From Nitratireductor soli (lineage in GTDB: Bacteria; Pseudomonadota; Alphaproteobacteria; Rhizobiales; Rhizobiaceae), in contig NZ_LFVY01000006.1 of NCBI RefSeq assembly GCF_001050155.1, positions 186,001 to 250,000 on the forward strand: a DNA stretch of 64,000 nucleotides, in the 5' to 3' direction. The translations under genes were made by a program, and so were the position numbers. Each line of letters opens with the position of its first letter. Position 1 is the stretch's first letter. The notes beneath the pieces were generated by a model, which had not been told where the DNA came from, did no database searches, and saw only the letters and a list, made by a program, of their open reading frames with translations. This document shows positions 1 to 8,526 of the stretch, piece by piece.

Positions 1-1
1 T

Positions 2-1597
2 TTCTACCAGGGGCTGACCGATGCCTATGGCCGGCCGATCGAGAAGAATGAGCTGACCCGGGAGATCGCCGCGCCCACCATCGGTGGTGTGCGCTCGCCG
101 ATCACCGGCTATCCGGGCGACGGTCTCAATCCGCAGCGTCTCGCCGCCATCCTGCGCGAGGCTGATGCCGGCGATCCGCTGCGCTATCTGGAGCTCGCTG
201 AAACGATCGAGGAGCGCGACCTGCATTATGCCGGTGTGCTCGGCACGCGCCGCCGTTCGGTGGCGCAGATCGAGATCAGCGTGGAATCCGCCAGCGATGC
301 GGCCGGCGATGTCGACATGGCCGATACGGTGCGCGACTGGCTGACGCGCGACGAGCTGTCGGACGAGCTCTTCGACATCCTCGATGCCGTCGGCAAGGGT
401 TATTCCTTCACCGAGATCATCTGGGACACGTCCGAGGGGCAGTGGCAACCGCAGCGTCTCGAATGGCGCGACCCGCGCTGGTTTCGGCCGGCCAGGCGCG
501 ACCTCACCACGCCCCTGCTCATCGACGAGCATGGCGCGGAGCAACCGCTGCCTGGCGGCAAGTTCATCGGCGCGGTCATCAAGGCGAAATCCGGCCTGCC
601 GGTGCGTTCCGGCATCGCCCGCATGGCCATCTGGGCCTGGATGTTCAAAGCTTTTACCCAGCGCGACTGGGCGATCTTCACCCAGACCTATGGACAACCG
701 CTCCGGATCGGCCGTTACGGACCGGGCGCCACCGAGGATGATCGCGCGACCTTGTTTCGCGCCGTCGCCAACATCGCCGGCGATTGCGCGGCGATCATCC
801 CCGACGGCATGGCGATCGAGTTCGTCGAGGCGTCGAACCTCGGCACCGGCCACTCGAATTACATGGAACGCTCCGACTGGCTCGACCGGCAGGTCTCGAA
901 AGGGGTGCTCGGCCAGACCACGACCACCGATGCGGTATCCGGCGGGCATGCGGTCTCCAAGGAGCACCGCAAGGTCCAGGAAGACATCGAGCGGGCCGAC
1001 GCCCGCGCGCTTTCAGCCGTCATCAACCGCGACCTGGTGCGCGTGTGGATAGACCTGGAACACGGCCCGCAGAAGCGCTATCCGCGCATCAAGATCGCCA
1101 GGCCCGACGAGGAGGATCTCGATCAGCTGTCGAATTCGCTGGCCCGTCTTGTCCCGCTTGGCCTGCGGGTGCAGGTGAGCGAGATCCGCGACAAGTTCGG
1201 CCTGGCCGAACCGGAGGACGGTGCCGAGGTGCTGGGGGCACCGAAGGACGTTCCGCCAGATCCGCCGCCGCTGGGGGATATCCCTGACGACCTCACACCA
1301 GGCGAAGGCCGCCGATCGCTTCACCAGGAGCATTCGCCCGGCGGACGCATGGCCGACGAGTTGATCGCCGATGCGGCCTTGCCGCTTGCCGGTCCTGCCA
1401 TCGGCGGCATGGTCGAGCGTGTCCGCGACCTGGTCGCCAAAGCCGGCAGTCTCGATGAGGCAATCCGCGCGCTGGAGAACGCCAGCGCGGTCCGATCTGC
1501 GCCTGCCGATCTGATTGCGGTGATGCGCCAGGCGCTGATGCTGGCATGGCTGTCGGGCGAGGCCGCGGAGGCGGACGGTGGCCGCGATGGCGACTGA
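2..1597 (+). CDS. Mu-like portal protein (DUF935, gp29 type), 5' end outside window
   Basis: The reading frame is open from base 2, so the start lies to the left; about 531 residues are visible. The protein matches the DUF935 family, the portal of Mu-like phages, which forms the dodecameric DNA gate at the head vertex. Recognisable family segments are LEWRDPRWF and MFKAFTQRDWAIF in the first half, with a long charged and proline-rich C-terminal tail. It overlaps the next gene (gpF-like) by 20 bases, as in a tight late operon. The family call is from sequence character; the role is by homology. A terminase gene is expected just upstream but is not in the window. Confidence 0.9.
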   Translation, partial: FYQGLTDAYGRPIEKNELTREIAAPTIGGVRSPITGYPGDGLNPQRLAAILREADAGDPLRYLELAETIEERDLHYAGVLGTRRRSVAQIEISVESASDAAGDVDMADTVRDWLTRDELSDELFDILDAVGKGYSFTEIIWDTSEGQWQPQRLEWRDPRWFRPARRDLTTPLLIDEHGAEQPLPGGKFIGAVIKAKSGLPVRSGIARMAIWAWMFKAFTQRDWAIFTQTYGQPLRIGRYGPGATEDDRATLFRAVANIAGDCAAIIPDGMAIEFVEASNLGTGHSNYMERSDWLDRQVSKGVLGQTTTTDAVSGGHAVSKEHRKVQEDIERADARALSAVINRDLVRVWIDLEHGPQKRYPRIKIARPDEEDLDQLSNSLARLVPLGLRVQVSEIRDKFGLAEPEDGAEVLGAPKDVPPDPPPLGDIPDDLTPGEGRRSLHQEHSPGGRMADELIADAALPLAGPAIGGMVERVRDLVAKAGSLDEAIRALENASAVRSAPADLIAVMRQALMLAWLSGEAAEADGGRDGD

Positions 1598-2300
1598 CGT
1601 CCGTTTCGAGGAGGCGATCTCATTCCTGCGCCGCCGGCTGGAGCTGCCGGCCGACCGCTGGGGCGCGCTGGTGCGGCAGATCGACCAGGCGGCGCGCGAC
1701 CGGTCGGCCGGCATGTCCGACGCGCTGGTGACCGACATCCTGCGCGAGCTCCTCGAGGCGATCGAGGACGGGACCGGCTTCGACGCCTTCCTCGACGGCT
1801 GGAACGAGGCCACGCGCCGGCACGGCTGGAGCGCCTCGATAGGCTCTGGAGACGACGCATTCGAAACAGCCCATCGCGCCCGGCTCGCTTTCCGCGTCAT
1901 GACAGCCCAGGCCTATGCTGCCGGCCGCTGGCAGCAGATCCAGCGCCTGAAGCGGGTGCGGCCCTATCTTCGCTATGTCCATGTCGATCCAGAGCTGACG
2001 CAACGCTGGTCGCGCCACGAGCATGCCGAATGGCATGGCGTGATCCTGCCGGTCGACCACGAATGGTGGGTGACACATTATCCGCCGAACGGCTGGAACT
2101 GCCGCTGCTTTGTCCAATCGCTCTCCGAGCGCGATCTGGCCCGCTACGGCTGGCAGGTCAGTGCCGAAGCACCGCCGGCGCGCACGGTGATCAAGTTCGT
2201 GCGCGGAAAGCCGATCGAGACGCCGGCCGGGATCGATCCGGGTTTTGCCTATAATGTCGGTGTGGTGGGTTTGCGCATCGGAATGGCTGGCGAGCGGTGA
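1578..2300 (+). CDS. Mu gpF-like minor head protein (phage head morphogenesis)
   Basis: 240 residues. The segment YPPNGWNCRC near residue 175 is the diagnostic Cys-containing motif of the Mu gpF / SPP1 gp7 head morphogenesis family, a minor capsid protein acting with the portal. A GTG start at 1578 is chosen because GGAGG at 1567-1571 lies six bases upstream; the in-frame ATG at 1587 has poorer spacing. The product is shorter than Mu gpF, so it is probably the compact form of the family found in siphophages of this group. It follows the portal gene directly, as in Mu. Confidence 0.88.
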   Translation: MAAMATDVRFEEAISFLRRRLELPADRWGALVRQIDQAARDRSAGMSDALVTDILRELLEAIEDGTGFDAFLDGWNEATRRHGWSASIGSGDDAFETAHRARLAFRVMTAQAYAAGRWQQIQRLKRVRPYLRYVHVDPELTQRWSRHEHAEWHGVILPVDHEWWVTHYPPNGWNCRCFVQSLSERDLARYGWQVSAEAPPARTVIKFVRGKPIETPAGIDPGFAYNVGVVGLRIGMAGER

Positions 2301-2370
2301 AGTTGACCATGGCGCTCGACAGTCCTACCGTCGCTATACGCGGAACCTAAGCGCGAACTCGGGAGGGGGC

Positions 2371-2916
2371 ATGCCGAAAATCTTCGCCATTGCAGTTTGT
2401 ATTACCTTGTTCCTGGTGAGCCAAACGATTGCTCAATCCGACGAGGATTCTCCGGGGCCCATCGTGCTTTCCGAGCGGGTCCAGGAGATAGCGAAGGAGT
2501 ACCCCCTTGCTGATCGCCTTGGGATAGACTGGTCCAAGGCGACCGAAGTCGACACAGGGCGCTATCTTGGCCTGCTCTCATCGGCACAGACGATCGCATC
2601 CGAAATTGCCCGCAGGAATGACCGTAATGTGCCGGAGGAAGCCGACTATCATGCGGCGTTCATTTCACTTTGCCTTTGGCCGAACAAGCCGCCTCTCGTG
2701 GAACCCAGTTGGGACATTCAGATGACCACCTTCTATGACGCAAATGAACGTAATCTCGTCAGAGAGGCGGTGGGCAAAATGGCAGTGATGCTGCCGAGCT
2801 ACTACAAAGATGGCGATGCCGATGCGTTCAAGTCAGCCATTGAGGCCTTGCCTAAAGACCCCAACGACTATTTTTCATCGGTCTTCAACGCTCCCCTAGT
2901 GGACCAAGGCCGATGA
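2371..2916 (+). CDS. secreted hypothetical protein, probable phage moron
   Basis: 181 residues, not recognised. A clear signal peptide occupies residues 1-22 (MPKIFAIAVCITLFLVSQTI, cleavage near AQS), so the product is probably periplasmic. The ATG at 2371 follows GGGAGGGGG. The coding sequence is visibly less GC-rich than the flanking head genes. It lies between gpF and the protease, a place where Mu has gene G, and its stop is one base before the start of a membrane-protein gene. The signal-peptide plus membrane-protein pairing suggests an envelope function such as lysogen protection, but this is inference only. Confidence 0.65.
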   Translation: MPKIFAIAVCITLFLVSQTIAQSDEDSPGPIVLSERVQEIAKEYPLADRLGIDWSKATEVDTGRYLGLLSSAQTIASEIARRNDRNVPEEADYHAAFISLCLWPNKPPLVEPSWDIQMTTFYDANERNLVREAVGKMAVMLPSYYKDGDADAFKSAIEALPKDPNDYFSSVFNAPLVDQGR

Positions 2917-2917
2917 G

Positions 2918-3388
2918 ATGGAATGCATTCTGAGCACACTGGCCAGGATACCGATCATCGAGTTCGTCTTGTTCATTGCGTGGTGGTTCGTCACGGCTGC
3001 GCAATGGCGAGGGCTACCTGTTGAAGGTCCAGACGAACTCTCCCTCGACGAACGACAGCTCGGAGCGACCGTTATCATTTCGGAGATGACCGGTATCCTG
3101 ACTGCCTGTTCTATCATCATCACCGGCATCGCGGCGTTTGCTGCAATCCTTGGCTCACAGCCTCCAGCGGAGACCGCGCCGCACCTCGGCTGGGCAGCGC
3201 TCTACGCCGTGGTCGCGCTTTTTCTGGCGCTTTGGGTCATGTCAGCGCTGCCGGCCAGAGTGACCAGGAAGAACGTGCTCAGGTCGAAATCAGTGGCGAC
3301 AATTTGCGCCATCGCCCTCTATCTCTCGCTGATCGCGGGCGTGCGCTTCGTCTTCGGCATATGGTCATTCGTGCTGTGGCCAGCATGA
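2918..3388 (+). CDS. four-helix membrane protein, probable phage moron
   Basis: 156 residues with about four hydrophobic segments (near residues 8-28, 50-78, 90-108 and 124-150), so an inner-membrane protein. It starts one base after the stop of the secreted protein, which implies translational coupling. Base composition is lower in GC than the phage structural genes around it. No family is recognised. With its upstream partner it forms a two-gene cassette inserted in the head operon; such cargo genes in prophages often serve the lysogen, for example in superinfection exclusion, but nothing in the sequence proves that here. Confidence 0.62.
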   Translation: MECILSTLARIPIIEFVLFIAWWFVTAAQWRGLPVEGPDELSLDERQLGATVIISEMTGILTACSIIITGIAAFAAILGSQPPAETAPHLGWAALYAVVALFLALWVMSALPARVTRKNVLRSKSVATICAIALYLSLIAGVRFVFGIWSFVLWPA

Positions 3389-3465
3389 GCCTAGTGCCCC
3401 AGGCGCTCGACCTCGATCGGGGCCGCAGGACCGAGCTCGGCATCAGGTTGGGCTTGGCCGCCTGA

Positions 3466-3648
3466 TCAGAAAAGGCTGCGAATGATCCCGACGGCCAGTG
3501 GGCCAACGACGACAACGGCAACCGCCGCCACGACAACCCACCGCCAAGCGCGGATATAGACGCGCCGCCAGAGCGGCTGAACCGCAATGAAGCGGCGCCA
3601 TTCCTCGCGCTCACTCTTCTCGTATGCAGCGTCAGCTCTCCATCCCAT
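3466..3648 (-). CDS. small single-pass membrane protein
   Basis: 60 residues encoded against the direction of the late operon. The N-terminal half is charged (EKSEREEWRRF) and the C-terminal half is one transmembrane segment (residues about 35-58, VVVAAVAVVVVGPLAVG). The ATG at 3648 has AGGA seven bases upstream; a GTG just before it is also possible. It converges on the membrane-protein gene at 2918-3388 and completes a three-gene non-structural cassette. Function unknown. Because it is short the call is moderate; the good transmembrane segment and ribosome site are the support. Confidence 0.5.
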   Translation of the reverse strand: MGWRADAAYEKSEREEWRRFIAVQPLWRRVYIRAWRWVVVAAVAVVVVGPLAVGIIRSLF

Positions 3649-3990
3649 CACAACATCCTAGCTGTTGTCGGTGACGAGGTCATTATTCGTCCGTAGACGC
3701 ACGGGAACCCGTTTCATGGCTCCACTGGCCGCTGCGGGCCGTCACTGGCACCCAGGGCCGTTCAAAACCCGTTTAACGGCGCGATTGGAGCCGGTCGCAT
3801 GTCTTTGCCGCAGGCACTGGCGACGAGGCCACCTTGACCGGCCTGGCGGGTCGTGACAGCCTTCCCGTCGTCGCGTCGCTGGCAGCCACCGATTTTCGCC
3901 ACCGCCGCCGGCGCCTCCTCTCTCTCGCCGAAGTTGATGCCCGCCGCCGCGGGCATGGTTCAGCGCAGCCCGGCCGGCCAATCTGCGGCC
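3649..3990. other. gap between moron cassette and protease gene
   Basis: About 340 bases with no convincing gene. The protease frame stays open back to a GTG at 3853, but the translated stretch 3853-3990 is low-complexity and unlike the family N-terminus. An ACGGGAACCCGT palindrome lies near 3699. A promoter for the leftward small gene at 3648 should be in the left part. Confidence 0.4.
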
Positions 3991-5094
3991 ATGTTTCGCG
4001 ACCGCCGATACTCCGTCTCCCTGCATGCCTCGTCGCACGACGACGCCATAGCCATGTGCGCGGCCGTCAACCTGCCGGCCGACAACGAGGCGGCACCGGA
4101 ATGGGTGCACCTCCTGCCGGCAGGTGAAATCCAAACTGGCGATGGCCGTGGTCCCTACCGGGTCCGCAACCCGGCGACTGTGCTTTCGGCGAGCCTGGGG
4201 CCGGGCGAAAGGCTGCCGATCGACGAGAACCACGCGACGGACTTGGCGGCGCCCCGCGGCGAGCCGGCCCCGGCACGCGGCTGGATCGTCGAGCTTCAAT
4301 CACGCGACGACGGTGTCTGGGGCAGGGTCGAATGGACCGCCTCCGGCCGCCGCCTGGTCGTCGGCCGCGCCTATCGCGGACTTTCACCGGTGATTCGACA
4401 TCTGAAGAATGGCGAGGTCACCGCGATCCTGCGCGCCTCGCTCGTCAACCGCCCCAATCTGCGCGGCCTGACCGCGCTCCATCAGGAAGGACAGGACATG
4501 ACCCTGATCGAGAAGTTGCTGAAGGCACTCGGCCTCGACGCCAACACCGGCGAGGACCAGCTCGTTGCCCATGTGACGGCGATGCACGCCGAGAAAGCCG
4601 CCTCAGCCACGGCGCTCCAGGCGGCGATGTCGCCCATCGCCAAAATGGTCGGCCTCGACGACAGCGCCACGGCCGAGGCGGTCCTCGCCGGTGTCGAGCG
4701 GCTGAAGGGCGTGGACGGCGACGCAGCCGCGGTGACGGCCCTGCAGGCCGAGCTCGCCGCCGTCACCACCACGCTCAACGCGCTGTCCGAGACGACCAGG
4801 CGCGAGAAGGCCGAGGCCTTTGTCGACGGCGAGGTGAAGCGCGGCCGCGTTGGCCTGAAGCCGGTCCGCGACCGCTACGTCACGATGCACATGGCCGATC
4901 CGGAAGGCGCCAAGACCCTGATCGCGGCGATGCCCGTGCTCGGCGCCGGCGGGTCCATCGTGCCGGCCGCTCCACCTGCCAGGGACGGCGAGATCTCGCT
5001 GCATGCCGAGCAGCTCGCCGTCGCCCGCATGCTTGGCCAGGATCCGAAGGACTATGCCGCGACGCTGAAGGCCGAGCGCGAGGCCGCGCTCTAA
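3991..5094 (+). CDS. Mu-like prohead protease (gpI, gp32) with C-terminal scaffold
   Basis: 367 residues from the ATG at 3991; the frame is open to 3853 and an ATG at 4054 is another candidate, since none has a strong ribosome site. The N-terminal half carries the family hallmarks EWVHLLPAG, DGRGPYRV and DENHATDLAAP, followed by YRGLSPV and LVNRPNLRGLTAL, all typical of the Mu I protease that matures the prohead. The C-terminal third is alanine-rich and helical, corresponding to scaffold Z. It precedes the decoration and major capsid genes, as expected for head assembly. Confidence 0.85.
   Translation: MFRDRRYSVSLHASSHDDAIAMCAAVNLPADNEAAPEWVHLLPAGEIQTGDGRGPYRVRNPATVLSASLGPGERLPIDENHATDLAAPRGEPAPARGWIVELQSRDDGVWGRVEWTASGRRLVVGRAYRGLSPVIRHLKNGEVTAILRASLVNRPNLRGLTALHQEGQDMTLIEKLLKALGLDANTGEDQLVAHVTAMHAEKAASATALQAAMSPIAKMVGLDDSATAEAVLAGVERLKGVDGDAAAVTALQAELAAVTTTLNALSETTRREKAEAFVDGEVKRGRVGLKPVRDRYVTMHMADPEGAKTLIAAMPVLGAGGSIVPAAPPARDGEISLHAEQLAVARMLGQDPKDYAATLKAEREAAL
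4498..5094 (+). CDS. nested scaffold protein (Mu gpZ equivalent) from internal start
   Basis: In Mu the scaffold Z is made from an internal start inside gene I, in the same frame. Here the ATG at 4498 has AGGAAGG at 4484-4490, seven bases upstream, far better than any start available to the full protease. The 198-residue product begins MTLIEKLLKALGL and is alanine-rich and helical, as scaffolds are. The overlap with the protease is complete and in frame. Presence of the start and ribosome site is direct observation; use as a separate scaffold is inferred from Mu. Confidence 0.65.
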   Translation: MTLIEKLLKALGLDANTGEDQLVAHVTAMHAEKAASATALQAAMSPIAKMVGLDDSATAEAVLAGVERLKGVDGDAAAVTALQAELAAVTTTLNALSETTRREKAEAFVDGEVKRGRVGLKPVRDRYVTMHMADPEGAKTLIAAMPVLGAGGSIVPAAPPARDGEISLHAEQLAVARMLGQDPKDYAATLKAEREAAL

Positions 5095-5137
5095 GCCGCA
5101 GCAAGCCAACCCCGAAACCTGAAAAAGGACCCGCCCA

Positions 5138-5590
5138 ATGGCAGCCCTGACCGAAGACCGCAACACCCCGCAGGCGCTTGGCGACATGCGCGAGGGCCTG
5201 ATGGCCGCCGCGACGACGATCTTCGCCGGCGCCATCGTCATGCGCAACGCCGCCGGTCACCTGACTAGGGGCGCCACGGCCACCGGCCTGGTCGGCGTCG
5301 GCCGCGCCGAGACGCGCGCCGTCAATGCCGGTTCGGCGGGCGACGCCAGCGCCAAATACCGGCCGGGCATCTTCCGCTTCGCTAATTCGGCCGCCGCCGA
5401 CGAGATCACCATCTCGGAGATCGGCACGCCGTGCTTCGCCGTCGACGACCAGACGGTGGCCAAGACGGACGGCACCGGCACGCGCTCGATCGCCGGTTTC
5501 GTCGACCATGTCGACGCCCAGGGCGTCTGGGTGCGCTTCGACGAGACGCTGGTGCGGACGCACCTTTCCGGCATCACCAACCCGGTCTGA
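5138..5590 (+). CDS. probable capsid decoration (cement) protein
   Basis: 150 residues with a run of small residues and short beta-prone segments (FAGAIVMRNAAGHLT, GLVGVGRAETRAVNAG, FRFANSAAADEIT), the pattern of DUF2190-like capsid cement proteins. It lies between protease/scaffold and major capsid, the usual place for a decoration gene. AAAGGA lies upstream of the ATG at 5138. Family assignment is by position and composition, so the exact family is not certain. Confidence 0.65.
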   Translation: MAALTEDRNTPQALGDMREGLMAAATTIFAGAIVMRNAAGHLTRGATATGLVGVGRAETRAVNAGSAGDASAKYRPGIFRFANSAAADEITISEIGTPCFAVDDQTVAKTDGTGTRSIAGFVDHVDAQGVWVRFDETLVRTHLSGITNPV

Positions 5591-5621
5591 CGCCACGCTC
5601 ACGACAATTGAGGAACGCTCG

Positions 5622-6515
5622 ATGATCATCAATTCGCAAAATCTCGACGCGCTGCGCGTCGGCTTCTCGACCGCCTTCCGGCGCGGCCTCGGCCAGGCGA
5701 CCAGCATGTACACGCGCGTCGCCACCACCGTGCCGTCCTCGACCAAAGACAACGCCTATGGCTGGCTCGGCAAGATGCCGAACATGCGCGAGTGGATCGG
5801 GCCACGTCATGTGCACGGGATCTCCGAGCACGATTACCGGATCAAGAACAAGTCGTTCGAACTGACCATCTCGGTCGATCGCGACGACATCCGCGACGAC
5901 AACATCGGCGTCTACGAACCGATGTTCGTTGAGATGGGCGAGTCGGTGACCGCAAGCCCCGACATGCTCGTGTGGGGCTTGCTGAAGGCCGGTTGGACGA
6001 CGCCCTGTTATGACGGGCAGAACTTCTTCGACACCGACCACCCGGTGCTCGACGAGGAGGGAGTGGTTCAGTCCGTCTCCAATGACGGCGGCGGCGGCGG
6101 AACCGCCTGGTATCTTCTCGCCACCCGGCGCGCCTTGAAACCGCTAATTTACCAGGAGCGCGAGAAGGCGCAGTTCGTGGCGAAAGACAACCCCACCGAC
6201 GAGAACGTCTTCTCGAGGAAGGAGTTCGTCTATGGCGTCGATGGCCGCTGGAACGTCGGTTTCGGCTACTGGCAAATGGCCTTCGGCTCCAGACAGACGC
6301 TGAACGCCGCCAACTACGAGGCGGCGCGCGGAGCGATCACCGGCATGAAGGGCGACCACGGCCGGCCGCTCGGTCTTGTCCCCGACCTCCTGGTGGTGCC
6401 ACCGACGCTCGAAGGCGCCGGCCGCGAGATCCTCAAGTCGGTGCTGGTCAACGGCGGTGAGACCAACAAGTGGGCGAATTCGGCCGAGCTCCTGATGGTG
6501 CCCTGGCTGGCTTGA
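5622..6515 (+). CDS. Mu gpT-like major head subunit
   Basis: 297 residues, close to Mu gpT length. The N-terminus MIINSQNLDALRVGFSTAF and the segment NFFDTDHPVLDEEG are typical of Mu gpT major capsid proteins. The ATG at 5622 is used because it restores the family N-terminus; a longer frame upstream overlaps the decoration gene and is not coding-like. This should be the most abundant virion protein. A copy of the structured repeat begins six bases after the stop codon. Confidence 0.92.
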   Translation: MIINSQNLDALRVGFSTAFRRGLGQATSMYTRVATTVPSSTKDNAYGWLGKMPNMREWIGPRHVHGISEHDYRIKNKSFELTISVDRDDIRDDNIGVYEPMFVEMGESVTASPDMLVWGLLKAGWTTPCYDGQNFFDTDHPVLDEEGVVQSVSNDGGGGGTAWYLLATRRALKPLIYQEREKAQFVAKDNPTDENVFSRKEFVYGVDGRWNVGFGYWQMAFGSRQTLNAANYEAARGAITGMKGDHGRPLGLVPDLLVVPPTLEGAGREILKSVLVNGGETNKWANSAELLMVPWLA

Positions 6516-6520
6516 CCGAG

Positions 6521-6620
6521 TTCACGGGCCGCACCGCCGCCTGATGGCGGCTGGCCCTCCGCATGGGCGCCCGAACGGTCGGGCGGCCACCGGTCGGTGG
6601 CTCGGCCGTCCGGCCGGGGT
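6521..6620 (+). repeat. structured junction element, copy 1
   Basis: First of five copies. Four hairpins in series: outer stem GGGCC (6526-6530) with GGCCC (6553-6557) enclosing GCCGCC-TGAT-GGCGGC; GCCCGA-ACGG-TCGGGC (6569-6584); GCCACC-GGTC-GGTGGC (6586-6601); CGGCC-GTCC-GGCCG (6603-6616). It fills most of the gap between the major capsid gene and the next gene, whose start is 24 bases downstream. Confidence 0.8.
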
Positions 6621-6643
6621 GTCCACACTCGAAAGGCAACGAC

Positions 6644-7129
6644 ATGGCTAGACAGGCGAAAAAGGAAGCACCCGGCGAGGCTATCGTCGAACAAAATTCC
6701 AGCGAGAAGGAGCGGTCTGGTACGGCTCGCGAGGCACCCAGCACCATAGAGGGACGCGAGGCGCACGCCTCGGACGTAGGGGTTCAGCCCGCCGCTCCAA
6801 ACGGTTCTCCCACCAACGAAGAGCAGGATGGCCCTGCCGTGCCGCCGGGCCGGGCGGCCTGGCTGGCGCTCCAGGAGCTCGACGAGGAGGACGTGCGACG
6901 CCGCCATCCGCAGACCGTCGCGGCGCTGCGGGCCTGGGCCGAAAAGGCCGGTAGCCGGGAGGCGATCGAGGTCGGCCCTGCCGTCCGGATCGTGGCCAGG
7001 CGCGAAGGTTTCCGCCGCTGCGGCATCGCCCATCCGAAGGCTGCGACCGATCATCCGGCCGAACGTTTCACGCCGGACGAGCTGGAACGGCTGCTGTCGG
7101 AACCCAACCTGATCGTGGAGCTCGTCTGA
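6644..7129 (+). CDS. Mu gp35-like structural protein
   Basis: 161 residues. The N-terminal 75 residues are polar and disordered-looking; the C-terminal part (from LDEEDVRRRHPQTVAAL to the end) resembles the short domain of Mu/FluMu gp35-type proteins with FRRCGIAHP and RFTPDELERLLSEPNLIVELV, the last being a motif often seen just before the DUF1320 gene. The ATG at 6644 follows a GAAAGG site. The frame is open further upstream, but that stretch is the repeat element, so the short start is preferred. Exact role in the head is not known. Confidence 0.7.
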   Translation: MARQAKKEAPGEAIVEQNSSEKERSGTAREAPSTIEGREAHASDVGVQPAAPNGSPTNEEQDGPAVPPGRAAWLALQELDEEDVRRRHPQTVAALRAWAEKAGSREAIEVGPAVRIVARREGFRRCGIAHPKAATDHPAERFTPDELERLLSEPNLIVELV

Positions 7130-7134
7130 GCGCT

Positions 7135-7563
7135 ATGGCCTATTGCACGCTCCAGGAGCTGACCGACCGCTATTCGGAGCGGATGCTGGTCGAGATCTCC
7201 GACCGCGCCGACGCGCCGACGGGCATGATCGATGCCGACTTGATCACCAGAGCGATCGCCGACGCCGACGCGCTGATCGACGGTTATCTGAAGGTGCGCT
7301 ACCGGCTGCCGCTTGCGAGCGTGCCGCGCCTGGTGAAAGACCTGTCGCTGCGCATCTCGATCTACTACGCCCACGCCCATGTCGCCGCGGAAAAGATCAG
7401 GCGCGACTACGAGGAGGCGCTTAGCAGCCTGAAGCATATCAGCCAGGGTCTGATCCGCCTCGACCTGGATGGTGTTGAACCGGAGGCGTCGGGCGCCTCG
7501 GAAGTGCGCACCAACAATCCCGAACGGCCGATCACTGCCGCCACGATGAAGGGCTATATCTGA
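7135..7563 (+). CDS. Mu gp36-like protein (DUF1320), head-tail connection
   Basis: 142 residues. The N-terminus MAYCTLQELTDRY, then TRAIADADALIDGYL and RYRLPL, are characteristic of DUF1320 / Mu gp36 proteins, which are head completion or connector proteins. Its stop overlaps the next start in TGATG, pointing to translational coupling. Length is normal for the family. Confidence 0.88.
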   Translation: MAYCTLQELTDRYSERMLVEISDRADAPTGMIDADLITRAIADADALIDGYLKVRYRLPLASVPRLVKDLSLRISIYYAHAHVAAEKIRRDYEEALSSLKHISQGLIRLDLDGVEPEASGASEVRTNNPERPITAATMKGYI

Positions 7564-8099
7564 TGCCCCATTCGACAGGCTCAGGAGGCGCGCGCATTGA
7601 GCTCACCGGCCGCGAGGAAACGCTTTCCTTCCTTGCCGATGCGGTCGGCCGTACCGACGACAAGCGTGGCCTGTTCGACGCGATCGGCGCTTCGCTGGTC
7701 CTCTCGACGCAGCAGCGCTTCGAGCGCGAGGAAGACCCCGAGGGCAATCCCTGGCCGGATTCGCTGCGCAAGCTGGTCGAGGGCGGGCGGACGCTGACTA
7801 TGACGGCGCGTCTCGTCTCCTCCATCACCCATGAGGCCAGTGCCAGCGCTGTCGCGGTCGGCACCAACGAGATCCACGGCGCGATCCACCAGACCGGTGG
7901 AACGATCCGCGCCAAGACCTCGCGCGGCCTGCGCTTTCGCGGTCCCGGCAATGGCGGATGGGTGACGACACAGGAAGTCACCATGCCCAGGCGCGCCTTT
8001 CTCGGCCTCGACCAGGACGATGAGGCTGAGATCCGCGCCTTGTCGGCCGACTGGCTGGGCGCCGAGGATGACGCGGGAGGCGGCGATGCTGGTCGCTGA
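7563..8099 (+). CDS. phage virion morphogenesis protein (Mu gpG-like)
   Basis: 178 residues. Family segments are LVLSTQQRFEREEDPEGNPW, TLTMTARLVSSITHEA, IHGAIHQTGG and the C-terminal MPRRAFLGL, all typical of the phage virion morphogenesis / tail completion family (Mu gpG, P2 gpS). The gene starts in a TGATG overlap with the gp36-like gene. In Mu this gene lies before the protease; here it is moved downstream, next to the tail terminator. Confidence 0.87.
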   Translation: MPHSTGSGGARIELTGREETLSFLADAVGRTDDKRGLFDAIGASLVLSTQQRFEREEDPEGNPWPDSLRKLVEGGRTLTMTARLVSSITHEASASAVAVGTNEIHGAIHQTGGTIRAKTSRGLRFRGPGNGGWVTTQEVTMPRRAFLGLDQDDEAEIRALSADWLGAEDDAGGGDAGR

Positions 8100-8526
8100 C
8101 CTGGTCGGACGCATCGAGGCCGGCGTTTCGACGCTCGCGGGACGTACCGAGACGGCCGCCGAGCTTTCGGAGCTGATCCGTCGCAAGGCGTTGCCGCAGG
8201 CCTCGCCCTTCGCCTTCGTGCTGCCGCTCGGCCTTCATGCACACGGCCGCGGCGAGGCGGGCGCCGGGGCTTTCATCCAGGCCGTCGACGAAGCCTTCGC
8301 CGTGATCTTGTTCGCCCGCGCTTCGGGCGACATCACCGGCGGCAAGGCGCTGCCCGGCATCGATGCGCTGGTCTGGGCGGTCATCGAAGCCATCTGCGGC
8401 TGGGGGCCTGACGACGCCATCGGCGTCTTCCATTTGCGCCGCGGCCAGCTCCTCTCAGCCGAGGCCGGCGCCGTCATCTATCAGCTCGATTTCGGGCTCC
8501 AGCAACAGGTGAGGATCGTCGCATGA
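8086..8526 (+). CDS. phage tail terminator-like protein (gp37 type)
   Basis: 146 residues from the ATG at 8086, which has GGGAGG at 8075-8080. It overlaps the previous gene by 14 bases. The sequence (LVADLVGRIEAGVSTLAGR, FVLPLG, GWGPDDAIGVFHLRRGQLLS) fits the small Gp37 family that caps the tail tube at the head-proximal end. It ends in an ATGA overlap with the next small gene. Confidence 0.8.
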   Translation: MLVADLVGRIEAGVSTLAGRTETAAELSELIRRKALPQASPFAFVLPLGLHAHGRGEAGAGAFIQAVDEAFAVILFARASGDITGGKALPGIDALVWAVIEAICGWGPDDAIGVFHLRRGQLLSAEAGAVIYQLDFGLQQQVRIVA

